A DNA stretch of 64,000 nucleotides from Patiria pectinifera (lineage: Eukaryota > Echinodermata > Asteroidea > Valvatida > Asterinidae), in contig CM057129.1 in the NCBI GenBank assembly GCA_029964075.1, forward strand, positions 23,427,430 to 23,491,429. Direction: 5' to 3'. Positions within the stretch are counted from its first letter, which is position 1; every line of letters starts with the position of its first letter. Position numbers and translations under genes: made by a program. Below, piece after piece: positions 37,918 to 48,845 of this stretch. The notes under the pieces were generated by a model that saw only the letters and a program-made list of their open reading frames with translations, did not search any database and was not told the origin of the DNA.

Positions 37918-38810
37918 ATAATGTATTTTTTGTGTATTGTACAACTATATGTTTTTAGTGTTTTAACCTAGGGCCCCAAGAAAAACAGTTCTACGACAAC
38001 GGATAATGAATTTGGCACTGAGAAAAACTCCAAAAGAATTTCTAGAACCACCACCAAAGTGGCATTAGAATACCAATTCTTTCAATTAAAACAATTATTT
38101 AAATACAAATTTTAATTGTACCATTGTTGAGATTACAGGCCTGTCTTTTGTTGGTACTAGTGTTTTGTCATTCCGTAATTACTTCTGCAACCTTAAGGTT
38201 TAAGCAATCTGCTGTTCATTTTAATGTTTTTGTTTTTTAGCATGCTTTTGAGCATTTACTGTCATGACTGTGATCGTGGTGTCGGCAGTAATTACCATCT
38301 TTATTTTCATGTTGCAATTTGTCAATTTTTTTCATCGTTTTACTACAAACTTTCCCTAAAAAAACCCATAAAATTTCCCACTTTCCACAAAGATTCATGT
38401 TTGTTTTCATCAGTATAAAATAATTAGGTAATTCCAATACCATGAAAACACAAACAATGGATTTTAGTTATCTTGTAGGAATGGGGTCGGGGCCCATGAC
38501 ATATTTTTATGATAAAAAATAGGCATTCGATTTTGGACCGTAAACCGGTCCCCGATTGTTTTAAGTATTGTACCGGCACAGTGATTGTTTTTTTTTGCGA
38601 ATGAGAAACTTTTACTGTGACAAATCTTTGGTTCTGCGCTAACATTGTCGTTGTGACTTCATGTTTAAACAGATGGGAATCAAACCTATTTTACAATTTC
38701 GGACTTTATTTTCCTTAAAAATAACAAGCCCCCAGAGCCACGAATTAAAAAAAAGATGATGAAATTAAATGTAGGATTTGATTAAAACAATATACATGAT
38801 TAAAGAAGAC

Positions 38811-39049
38811 AATAGCACTCTGCACTAATGACGTCAATTTTGCTCCGCGCAATAGGCGCGCATACCCCGCATGTCAGACAAACTTTGGAACAATCACGCG
38901 CGCACATGCATGCACACCTGGCCGCATACATTCGCATAGAAACGGTGCTGCAAGCGTGCAAGTAATCTTCACATGAGAATTTCGTACAGCATGTTTGTCT
39001 GAGATCCGGGTACTTGCTTTTATTTTTTACATTAGTGCGGAGTGCTATT
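38811..39049. repeat. Short MITE with AATAGCACTC ends
   Basis: AATAGCACTCTGCACTAATG at the left is mirrored by CATTAGTGCGGAGTGCTATT at the right with one mismatch. The 239-bp interior is GC-rich (GCGCGCACATGCATGCAC) and resembles the centre of the foldback element at 323-1245. Confidence 0.65.
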
Positions 39050-42000
39050 CTTATATTTTGGAGACACAGAAAAATAAACTTTCAAAAATATTGGTCACGC
39101 TGGGACTTAAACTCAAGCAACATTGCATGCGAGGCGGGCGCGCTATCCCCTAGCATGCCTAGGCCTCGCGTTCGCTCGCGAGTTATCAAACTCAAGCGAT
39201 ACAGTTTAACTCACCTGCTACAGTCACGCAGACATGGCAGAGTATTTATTTCGCATTGTGATTGAATGATAAAACTTGCCAGACCCCCTAAAGCTACGCG
39301 GTCATGGCGGTCCTATTTCTACGCACTGTACTCGCATTCAATTTGTCATGTTTGTGTGTGACAATGCGCGCGCGTTGAAATAATGAAATAACAAAAGCAT
39401 TTACAACACTTACCAAGGTCTAACAATCACCAACTCAATCCACACTATGCATCAGCTCATCGAAACCCTCATGGCAAATAAATGGAAAGACGAAAATGCC
39501 AATTTTACGACCATTTAAACACGAGATCAACACCCAGCTGTTCGCTTTCACAACTCACGGTCTGTTTCGCGGTACCATACTAAATCTTTCTTATCAAAAT
39601 ACAAGACGAGACCACTGGGCACCATACACAATGTGACCAGTACTACAGTCACGTGGATCGATCTTTCTTTCACAACAACCGGCCATGAATGAAATAAAAT
39701 TTTGTTTAGTTTCAGGATTTATCAACATTTGTACATTCCTCTCGCTTCTGTGATTTGCTTGCTAAAACCTCAACAAAACAATCTTAAGCTCAGATACTTT
39801 ACGTTACACGGAGAGGGAAATTTCTGGACGAGCTTGAGGGGACATTATTAAAATTGTAAAAAATGATGTCTTACGTAAGTAAAAGAAGTAACAAACAACA
39901 TGTTCAATGCTATGGCCATTGAGTGGGGCTAGAACGTCACAGGGCTAGGGGAGTGTAGAGGGCGGGGTGATCAAAACAAACAGAGGGATTTGAATAGAAT
40001 GAATCGTCACGTGCACGAGTTCGGTGGCGTTACGCGTTGTTTTTGAACAAACATTTCCTAGACCTGGCCCTGGCAATTACAACTTGCAAGTAGTTTTAAA
40101 AAAAATTGGAAAGATGCAATTTCATGCACAAACATCCCCCTTTAATTTAATAAGTTGGGAAACACGTTTGCTATTTTGACAACTCGTTACATATCAAGGA
40201 AGGAGATTTGAAATTGAAACTGTTGTTCACGCTAATATTTGTGATAGGATATATATGGAAATAGAGTGTCTATGGAAAGCCTAATATTGTAACAGCTTTT
40301 TTTTTTTACTTGTGTCAATTTAGTAGACTGTTGGGTTTCAAATGGGGGGCGGAACTGACCCCAAAATGGGAGAATTTCAAAGGGATGTCATCCAATTCTG
40401 GTTATCTGTTAATATCACAAATGCGTCCTTTGTGATAGGCTTTTAAAACGTTGATGTCTGGAAGTACTTGATCTATGCATCTATTTTGGGTCGGGGGGGA
40501 CATATGGTACAATTTTTTTTCTCGTAAAAAAGTGGCCTGTATTATTTGTACTTATTAAGGGCGGTGGTGGAGGGGTGGTATTACTACTATTGCCGACTGT
40601 GAGTGCTCGTGATACCATTTGAAGAAAAAGAGTGTGCCATGGGCAGGCGAGTCGGGGTCGGTAGTGGGTCAGCTAGTTGCCCACAAGCTGCCCCCCCCCC
40701 CTGAAAATAAACTCTCTCAATCTAATAAAACCTGCCACTATGCAATCCCAGAATAAGCCTGTTACATTCCCTAAGGAGCATTCCCATCAAAAGTTTATTA
40801 AGAAAGTATAACAAAACACATTTTCCCAGAACCCACACACCACAGATTTATTCCAACCATCCAGAATATCATAGAGTTATTAGTTGTAACATTTGCAGCT
40901 GCTTTTACTTTAAAAAGAAACTAAAATTCTTAACTGTTCTGTGCCCCAACAATCAGCATTGTTCTGCAACATATGTTTACAAACCTCTGGGTGGCCTATG
41001 CGGGTAGCAAATTTATTTCTGGACCGTTCTCGAGTAGGTCATAATATTATCAAAGACCAATAGATAAAAAGTCCACCCAATTCCCGCATTGACATTGAAA
41101 TGTAGATAGTGATCGATGCTGCAAATAAAAACCAATGCAGTAATATATTAGGGTTTTTTTATAATAGTGTTTACTGTCTTCTGGAATATCAAATCTTGTG
41201 ACCTTCAGATCATGGGACCTTCAGATCGTATGACAATTTTGATGATTTTGAAAATCCGGGCTTTGTCTCCAGCTTGGGCCACACATATTATGGCTTCAGA
41301 ATCATTTAGAAGCTTTAATGCTGAAACCAGCTGAGACAATGCCGCAGTTTCGAAACTCCCCTTTATTTACTGTTGATGTCCTCAGTAAAAGGTCTTTGCA
41401 CTTGGAACGAATGCTACTTTTAAAAATGTAGAAAAAAAAACAGAAAACAGTGACATGTAAGTACAAATCAAGGAAATAGTATTTGAAGGGCCTACTGTTA
41501 TTTTCCAAGTTAAAAAAAAAGAAAGAACTAAAATTTAACAAATCCCTGGATAAAGGTTTAGTTATTTTTGATTCAATTTCGTTGCACAAGCAATTTAAAC
41601 TTAACGTTTTTCAAAACAAAGAACTTGGTTTATATTTCGTGTATGTGGGTCAAGCATGCATCACTAATTAATATTCCATTTAATTAAATGGTTATAATTT
41701 AATTCTTACATAATATTACACTTTGAACTAAACACTTCAATTGTAATTTTTAATTTCATTTTCACATCACCAATACAGACCCTAGAATATTTTATTTAAG
41801 CTGCTTTAACATTAAGTTACATTACACACTTGTTTTTTTACTTGTTTTTTTTTTTTACATCACCAAATAAAAACCACCACGCCAAACTTACGATTATGCA
41901 ATTTAAAGTCACTTTGAACCTCAAAACAGTACCTGGTAACATTATAAGTCTTACTTTTTTAGGAGCTATACTAGAATGCTAAATCACTTTTTTTCTGTTA

Positions 42001-42439
42001 AAATTGTTCCTGTGTTACCTTGACAATGAAATTTACATGGGTTAAGCTCCTTTAAAGAGTAATATGCTAAGCCAAGATTTAAAGCGTTCAGCAATTGCAA
42101 CACACACTTGCTTTTTCAATTCCGTTTGATGCTGGTTAGTGATTTGCAGAAATAAAACATTGCAAAGCTCACTTTTCAAATATTTAAGGATTGGGTTGTG
42201 TGTTAAGAATTATTGCTCCGATGTTTTGTGCTGTTGGTGGGTGGTTGTCTAGGCAACACCTTGGCACTCAAAAGTTTTACAGCTGGGAGGATGATAAAGC
42301 TGTTAAAAAAATTAAAAAAATAATGCGTTTGAAAATTACAGATATTGAAATCAAAATAAGTAACACACTGTGCATAATTACAGCCTTAGTGGTACATACT
42401 ATCAAACACACTGTTAACAAATTAAAAGAACTTTTTTTT

Positions 42440-42540
42440 TCAAAGTTGAACAAAATATTAACTGGAGCGGGGTTTGAACCTGCAACCTCCAGATTGCCAT
42501 TGCAGTGCTCTACCAACTGAGCTATCCAGCCCCATGTTGG
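42440..42540 (-). repeat. tRNA-headed short repeat, reverse orientation
   Basis: On the - strand it reads GCCAACATGGGGCTGGATAG, CTCAGTTGGTAGAGCAC, GGTTCAAACCCCGCTCCAGT, then a T-rich tail. The family is shared with 44444-44545. Confidence 0.65.
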
Positions 42541-42720
42541 CAGTTTTCGAATTTGTACATGTATTTGTTCAAGCGATGCTAGCCAGATGTCATAAACCCA
42601 TAAACATATTAAAAGCGATACTATTATTGTACCATTTGCTTATTCTCTCGTAACGTGCAAAGATGCTGCAACTATTTTCGTGTTTTTTTTTAGAAAGAAA
42701 TGTTTTACAAGTCGTCTTAC

Positions 42721-44319
42721 CTTTCTCATAGTAGTCAAAGACGGTGATGACTCCATCGCGAGGGTCCTTCACAAAGATGTCTCGTCTGGCGAGAAAGTCC
42801 ACACAGGTTTCCTCATGACCAAGCTGTAAAAGCAAAATGAGATGGATTATGTCATTGAAGATGGCTAGAAGTTCCTGTAGTATGTCAAACCAAGGCCTTT
42901 CATGACGCTACAGAACTACCATCATCATTATCATCGTTAAGGAGTCGTCACATCATGGCCATAATCACCACAATCTTATTGTCGTGCCAACCACAACAAA
43001 TCACCCCTTCACCAAAACCATCAAAATTACAGGCTTTTCACTTCATTATATTATCAAAGTCACCACTGTGACCTTGTCACAACAACTGCCGCACTCACCT
43101 TCCACCATAACTAACAATTATGCCTATCACCACTGCGATCAATATAACCATAATCACCAAAATCTCACTTTACAAAACTATAATCACTTCGTCACCACCT
43201 ACAATATCACCATCAACCCGGCAGTCATCACCCTTGCCATTACAATAATCACAATCATCACAATCACACCACAAATTACCACCGTTATCACCTACGACCC
43301 TTATAATCACAACCACCATGGCATGGGTGGCTTGTGCATAGAGCGCTCGCCTCTCACCACCATGGCCCTAGCCTTTAGTCAAGTCCCACGCGCTTACCCG
43401 GACCCGTGACGCACTCCAGATGCTGACACGTAAAAAGACTAGCACGAGCGACGAAGCCGCGAGGGCCTTTACCATCTCATGGAGAACGCTTATGTTTTTC
43501 TTTACATTTGTCTATCGATTTGGTAGACATACATAATGCATTACCCGTTGTGAATTGACCAATGAAATGCAGAATAACTAACGTAAATCAGCCGTCGTCT
43601 GGCGCCAGACAGCGCGTGCTGTTGCTGGTAACCGCAAACCACCGTTAGATGATTGGTTTATAATGCTTGATTTATATTACGTGAATAAATGAATAAGTGA
43701 TTAGTTCCACGTGATAGTAAAGGCCCTCGCGGCTCCACCGCTCGTGCTAGTCTCTTTACATGCCAGCATCCGGGATGCGTTACGTGTCCGGATGGTCCGG
43801 GTATAGGCGCGTGGGACTTGACTAAAGGCTACCATGGCCCTGGTTCGAATCCCATCTACGGACCATACATGCCATTTGTGAGTTGTGCGTCGGTTCTCTT
43901 CTGTGCCAAGAGGGTTTTTCTCCAGGCCCTCTGGTTTCCCTCCCTCTGAAAAAAAATCAAACACTTTCGATCTGTGGCTGTGCTCCGTGGTCATTGGGTC
44001 GATGTGGCTCGCTGCCAGAGGTGCCTTTTATACATGCCAGCGGCCTGATCACGTTGTAGCCACGTCCTTCGCAATTCAGCTTCTCAGCTGCAAGTAAGGA
44101 TGATTAGCCTCCCAAACTACCATTTTTATCACCATCTTGAGCTTCTCAATTACCTGATCAAAGTAGAAGAAGACACCTTTTCCTTCTTCCTCGATCCTCT
44201 TAAGGTTTGGCGGAGACAGCGACCTCAGCATACGGATGGCGTTAGCATCCGCCTCAAAGCCCGACACCATGCGCACCTGCAGGACGGCCATGTTGGAAAA
44301 CTCGTCCTTGCCGTTGTAC
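42721..44319 (-). CDS. Alpha-2-macroglobulin/TEP family, two exons of the C-terminal receptor-binding domain (partial)
   Basis: Two - strand exons are visible. The first is 44319-44154 (166 bp; phase-2 acceptor, phase-0 donor). The second is 42823-42721 (103 bp; phase 0 in, phase 1 out, donor GTAAGA). Joined, they encode SNMAVLQVRMVSGFEAD, then a Pro/Leu-rich turn, GKGVFFYFDQ, and ETCVDFLARRDIFVKDP followed by VITVFDYYEK. This matches the receptor-binding (MG8) domain of alpha-2-macroglobulin-type thioester proteins, where NMA..DVKMVSGF and VKVYDYYE are conserved. Family members trap proteases or opsonise microbes in body fluid. The short last coding exon should lie below 42710 on the - strand but I could not identify it. 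No upstream thioester or macroglobulin exons are visible between 44320 and 52 kb. This is either the 3' end of a gene with very long introns or an orphan fragment. The intron holds a CAN-rich simple-sequence tract and a nested SINE/foldback element. Confidence 0.8.
42905..43320 (+). repeat. Cryptic simple-sequence tract rich in CAC/ATC trinucleotides
   Basis: A long run of imperfect ATCACCACAA-like motifs with very low G. It lies in the intron between the two A2M-family exons. The Thr/Ile/His-rich open frame it produces is a composition artefact. Confidence 0.6.
43313..43975 (+). repeat. tRNA-derived SINE split by the foldback element
   Basis: The head (GGGTGGCTTGTGCATAGAGC, CTCGCCTCTCACC) lies left of the insertion. 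The B-box (GGTTCGAATCCC at 43842-43853) and the body (TCTTCTGTGCCAAGAGGG, TCTGGTTTCCCTCCCTC) lie right of it. Removing 43370-43841 restores a continuous tRNA-like head. Confidence 0.65.
43370..43830. mobile_element. Long-TIR foldback element (Mutator-like) inserted in a SINE
   Basis: The left arm 43370-43472 (AGCCTTTAGTCAAGTCCCAC...) and the right arm 43717-43830 are reverse complements over more than 100 bp with scattered mismatches. The 11-bp target duplication ACCATGGCCCT sits at 43359-43369 and 43831-43841. Long terminal inverted repeats with 9-11-bp duplications are typical of Mutator-like elements. The interior of about 245 bp has no gene. Confidence 0.75.
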
Positions 44320-44443
44320 CTACATTTGAGAGAGGTTCGAGACAAAAGGTGAGATGGAATTATCACTTAATTTAACCATCTATACTGGTGCAACTGCCAT
44401 ATTGTTTTCTTGAGATTAAAAAAATTGACAAAGAACCGCCAAC

Positions 44444-44545
44444 TTAGGGCTGGATAGATCAGTTGGTTAGAGCACCAGAACGGTAAACTAGAGGTCGCAG
44501 GTTCAAACCCTACTCCAGTCAATTTTTTTGTTCAATTTAAAAAAA
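44444..44545 (+). repeat. tRNA-headed short repeat
   Basis: CCGCCAACTTAGGGCTGGAT, GATCAGTTGGTTAGAGCACC, GGTTCAAACCC, then CCAGTCAATTTTTTTGTTCA. The B-box is perfect and the tail is the one shared by the family. Confidence 0.65.
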
Positions 44546-44801
44546 TAAAAATCCAAATACAATTATTTTGTTGTATATTGCTTCTATGCATTATTCGAAG
44601 TAGATCCTTTCAAATCAGCTTTCAGGGCAATTTATTTGAAATTTTGAATAAGTTTACAAATTTCAACACTATAAGGCTCCTCTATTCGTATGAACAGAGG
44701 GAATGAATTGACAATTTATGTGGAGATTATCCTTTGGGGGGGATTTGACATGGACAACAGGAGCAATAATTGCCCACTTCTTTTCCTTGCTCTATGCTTA
44801 A

Positions 44802-45335
44802 AGGACAGTCCATCATTTGCAGCTATCCAAAAAGTAACTGACAAAATTATTGTTGAAAAGCAACCATGGTTTAAAGATAGTAACAGCACTAAACTCCCTG
44901 TGAAATTATTCTTTCTGGCATGCTGTCATTTTGAAGAAAACAATAAAAGAAGGTCATTTCCAAAGATGCGTCTAAAGACACATTTTTGAAAGTTTCTGTT
45001 TGTTCGTTATTAACTTGGCGAAGCCGTGAATGGGTACGCGCAAGCACATGACAAGACGCACATGTGAGCGCAAGTTGCCATAATTCGTCAGTTCAGTGTG
45101 TGACATCGCTTGGCTGCAATCGGCTAAATGTGAATGTGTCCCATTACTGATTTCAGGCGCAATTCAAAACATGACTCAACAACATTTGAATTGAAATCAA
45201 GATCCCAGAATATTGTTTTCTTGGAATATTGCAGCAGTTACTGAGTTAGATGTTAAGCAGCCTTCTTTAGATTTTGAGCACTTTTGTTGCTTCAAACGAA
45301 ACAAATGCACAAATGACAAATGATCTGCCCTAACT
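44802..45335. repeat. TTAA-flanked MITE, AGTCCATCATTTG family, copy 1
   Basis: It starts AGGACAGTCCATCATTTGC after TTAA (44798-44801). It ends ACAAATGATCTGCCC plus a few bases before TTAA (45336-45339). The interior matches 56465-57038 in the same orientation and 59715-60237 inverted. Confidence 0.7.
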
Positions 45336-46248
45336 TTAACAGAAGAGAAAAACAAATGAATTAACTGACTAACGAGTGACATGCATCTTCTCATTATATC
45401 CATCCATAGACACCACAAATGATTACAAAAAGCATTGTTTGCTTGATTCATTGGTTCTATTTGTCCAAGTGGTCAACAAAGGTTCCACTTTAATGGAGCC
45501 GATTCTTTGCCTACATGAAATTTAATCGATTCTGTTTTCTCCAAAGGACGACACTTGGTTCTGTCCCCCAAAAGGAATACATCAAACAGTAATCACCTTG
45601 TCATACATCATTTCGGTGAAAACAACAGCCATACCTATTACGGCTTTGTTAATTTTATTTATAGCCGTAATTGGAAGTGGAGGCATTTGGCCACCAAAGG
45701 GCCATTTTGATCTTTAAAAATATACACAAAATTTTAATTTTCACTCAATCAAGATTAATTGACATTTAAGTGCTTTTGGCACTCACTGGAGCTTTCGTGT
45801 GAACACTCATCCATCCAATAAGTGAACTATCACAAGAGCTACAGCATTTGCATTCATCATGTTGGTCAATGAATACTCTTGGCACTGTACACAGTTAAAC
45901 AATTACGGCACCTTCTTTGTATTTATTCAATTTTCCTAAATTTGTTAAAAGAGGCACTGTCATCGGTAATGAAGCTCATATATTAAGTTGTTCTGACACT
46001 GCTTGCCATCAGTATACATAGAGCTGGTACAGCGGACACCAGGCTATTTCAGTCCGTAATTCCACTTGCACAGATGCACATCCCAGCACCCAAGAGCCCA
46101 CATTTTGAATTGGCAATCACATACACTGCGCAAAAATTTGGCATCGCTTCACTGTTATCACAAGATTTGACAATTGAAAGCTTCTTTTGACATTAAGCGT
46201 TGTCTATAACATCCTCAACTTGCTCCAAAAATCTGACAGTCTAGAATC

Positions 46249-46995
46249 ATGCACTGTGTACAAATTTTACTCTGCGGTTTCTTCGTTTGGGTGTGTGGTT
46301 CTCTGCTCTGCAATGGATCGACAGAATCTGATGACTGCAGGTGTTCTGAAGGATGGGCCGAGCATGACAAATCTTGCTACAAGATATTCACCGATCGCCA
46401 GTATACCTGGTCCCAGGCGAGAGAGATGTGCTCAGAAGGCGGTGGGTGGCTGGTGGAATGTACCTCCGCGACGGAAACCTGCTTCATCACGAGCGTGGCG
46501 AGGGATGCCAACGTCTCCGTGTGGTATGCAGTCAGTGAAGACGGGTGCTCGATGGATCATAATCAGGCGGCTTTGAAACTGGGCTCTGACAACTGCACCG
46601 TCATGGTTGTCACCACCAACCGGGTAGGCAGCGAGCTCAAAAGTTGTTCCAGCAACTACTACGCAATCTGTGAGCGCAACGTTCTCCAACCCATGGCTTA
46701 TCTCCACTGCTTTGCTGTGGCGGGCGTCGCGGATGCGGGGAACGGTCGGAACGGCACCGACCGTTTCCCCTGCCTGATGAACCACACCATCATGGAAACC
46801 AGCGTGGCCCACCCCTTGCAGTGCTGCACAGCTTGCTCCAAGGAGCCCGCCTGCCGCTCCTTCAACCTCCTGAAAGATCTTGGGATGCTGAAGTGTCATC
46901 TTAACAACGCGACCATATCTCAAGCCAGCAGTGAGGACTTCACCGCACGGCCCGACTGCCAGAACTACGAGTACAACTTTGACATAAAAACCTAA
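46249..46995 (+). CDS. Secreted C-type lectin-like protein with PAN/apple-like C-terminal domain, intronless
   Basis: A single uninterrupted frame of 248 residues starting at ATG 46249. Residues 1-22 look like a signal peptide, with a hydrophobic core ILLCGFFVWVCGSLL. Residues 30-143 form a long-form C-type lectin-like domain: CRCSEGWAEHDKSCYKIF, then WSQAREMCSEGGGWLVE, and cysteines 61, 116, 133 and 141 in the canonical C1-C4/C2-C3 layout, ending YAICER. The calcium/sugar motifs (EPN, QPD, WND) are absent, so classical calcium-dependent sugar binding is unlikely. Residues 150-248 have a PAN/apple-like cysteine pattern (C154, C192, C193, C196, C202, C216, C237) with ACRSFNLL and KCHLNN. Five N-glycosylation sequons are visible (N88, N115, N168, N178, N220). 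There is no membrane anchor. The frame is clearly GC-richer than the flanks, which supports real coding. The partner or ligand is unknown; an immune or adhesive role is inference from family. Confidence 0.85.
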   Translation: MHCVQILLCGFFVWVCGSLLCNGSTESDDCRCSEGWAEHDKSCYKIFTDRQYTWSQAREMCSEGGGWLVECTSATETCFITSVARDANVSVWYAVSEDGCSMDHNQAALKLGSDNCTVMVVTTNRVGSELKSCSSNYYAICERNVLQPMAYLHCFAVAGVADAGNGRNGTDRFPCLMNHTIMETSVAHPLQCCTACSKEPACRSFNLLKDLGMLKCHLNNATISQASSEDFTARPDCQNYEYNFDIKT

Positions 46996-47039
46996 ACTGG
47001 TATGACTTTGGATTTCTTCTCTTTATTCTCAAAAGATTT

Positions 47040-47280
47040 TGGATGAGTAACAAACGATGAAATGGATTTGAACCCAGAACTTCTCAAATAGGGCTCCAGT
47101 GACTTGACCAACCGTACGTCGTCTTTATATATTGGATAAGGATTCAGAACATGGCCACATGCCAGCAAATAATTGTGAAACTTGTTGCAAATCGGAAACC
47201 ACAGATAATACAGGATGTGAACCTGAGACTTCAAGATCACAGTACCCATGCTCTATCAACAAGAAACTCTGATAAGGTGC
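47040..47280 (-). repeat. SINE-like repeat with two tRNA-like B-boxes, reverse orientation
   Basis: On the - strand, GTTGATAGAGCATGGG..GGTTCACATCC and, further on, AAGTTCTGGGTTCAAATCC resemble tRNA box motifs. It starts just after the lectin stop codon and is probably a dimeric or degenerate SINE. Confidence 0.4.
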
Positions 47281-47717
47281 GTCATTAATTTTGAGTTCAC
47301 GCTTGAGGTTGTCTTGGTCGCAGGCATCAAAGGCTCTCTGTATGTACTATAGGGTCTGGTTGACTGATGACTTGATGCTGGGGTGATGAAACGACCGCTG
47401 GTGTTGATAGCGGTCGGTGTGGGTTGGTCTCCTATACCCTACGTCCTCCCTCTACGGAGACTGCAACCCTATACTGTTCCACTTCAGTGGGCACCAAGCT
47501 TGCTCTAGGATCCCAGCTACTTGGCATCCACACAGGATGCAACTTCACACTTCATCGATTTCGCTTTGCTACTTAAGTATTTACTTTCTTGGCACTCTCC
47601 TGAAGACGGTCAGAGCATACTAACCGGAACGTCGAGCTTATATCTCTGGTTCTTTTCAGAACCATTCTCTTAGATGAGAAATTATTCGCACATGGTGTTT
47701 CTGCAAACCTTTCATTA

Positions 47718-48845
47718 TTTGGTACACTTTTTGGTAAAACCCGCATATTATATAAAAAAAAATTGATTACGTGGCGGATCCATCTCATTCAGCTGAAACC
47801 AAAATAGAGTGCAGCCGGGCCACCACTCTTTTAAGATGTCATTGTCGGCAATTTGACTGCTTCTCCTACACTGGCTGGTACACTTTGTCTCAATATTAGG
47901 CATAATGTTGTTTATCCGCAAAATGCTATTTTTTTGTACGAATTTTCCCAGGACAAGTATCACGTGATTCAAAGCTGCCCTAGACTAGCCTCCAGTCCTC
48001 AATAACTGACCATCAAACATAGTACTGACGTGTTGTGTTGTTGGTACACTTTTTGCTAAAATCATTAATTCTTTATTATAAGAACAAAGGTGAATTTGGC
48101 GGTGAAAGCCCATTTTGCAATGCCATTGATCACGTGACGGATCCATCTCGTACAGCTGAAACCAAAATAGAGTGCAGACGGGCCACCACTCTTTAAGATG
48201 TCATCGGCGATTCGACTGCTCCTACACTGCTTGGTAGGCCTACACTTTGTCTGAAAGTTTAATAGGCATAATGTCGTACAACCGCAAAATGATATTTTAG
48301 TACGAATTTTCACAGGACGAGTATCGCGTGATTCATAGCTGCCAAATCTGAAACCAAAATAATTTATATGAAGTCTATAGTCCTCAATAAATGACCATCA
48401 AACATAATTCTGACCAGTTGTATAAGTTTTTGGTACACCTTTTGCTTAAAAATCCGCATTAAATATTGCGGTGAAAGCCCATTTTGTATTTACCATTGAT
48501 CACGTGACAGATGCATTGTATACAGCTGAAACCAAAATTGAGTGCAGGTGGGCCACCTCTCTTTAAGATGTCATCGGCGATTCGACTGCTCCTCCTACAC
48601 TGCTTGGTACACTTGGCTCGAAATTTACCTTATAGAGTTTAATGTTGTAAGCCTACAACCGCAATATGCTATTTTAGTACGAATTTTCCCAGGAGGAGTA
48701 TCACGTGATTCATAGCTGCCCTAGATCTGAAACCAATATAATTTATAGGAAGCCTCTAGTCCTCAATAACTGACCATCAAACATAATACTGACGTCCTTC
48801 ATTTTAAATTTTAGGTGCACTCCTTGATGAAATCCGCATTAAACA
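47718..48845. repeat. Tandem array of ~365-bp units, about three copies
   Basis: CAGCTGAAACCAAAATAGAG recurs near 47790, 48155 and 48520. GGTACACTTTTTG-type starts recur near 47721, 48046 and 48431, with a diverged fourth near 48813. Each unit also holds a GATCACGTGACGGATCCATC-like block, TTTAAGATGTCATCGGCGAT and TACGAATTTTCCCAGGA. Copies differ by a few percent and small indels. Confidence 0.75.

Larger units (their letters stand above)
37918..42720. other. Intergenic stretch without a recognisable gene
   Basis: AT-rich sequence with a MITE (38811-39049), tRNA-like inverted sequence at about 39085-39180, and a tRNA-headed repeat (42440-42540). A segment at 38641-38725 resembles 51840-51930 in opposite orientation (AAATTGTAAAATGG/GATTCCCATC motifs). 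No frame longer than about 95 codons has protein-like composition. The last A2M-family exon is expected somewhere here but was not found. Confidence 0.55.

Noticed and set aside
42984-43409. Thr/Ile/His-rich 141-codon open frame
   Set aside because: It is a translation of an imperfect CAC/ATC simple-sequence tract in an intron.
45197-45451. Additional A2M-family exon on the - strand
   Set aside because: The frame lies inside the TTAA-flanked MITE at 44802-45335 and its right flank, and has no macroglobulin motif.
46432-46923. 163-codon open frame on the - strand and an overlapping + frame from 46187
   Set aside because: Both are shadows of the GC-rich lectin coding sequence; only the 248-residue frame has a signal peptide, domain cysteines and a normal ATG.
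47718-48845. CRISPR array
   Set aside because: The repeats are long, directly adjacent and in an animal genome with spliced genes; there are no short repeats with unique spacers.
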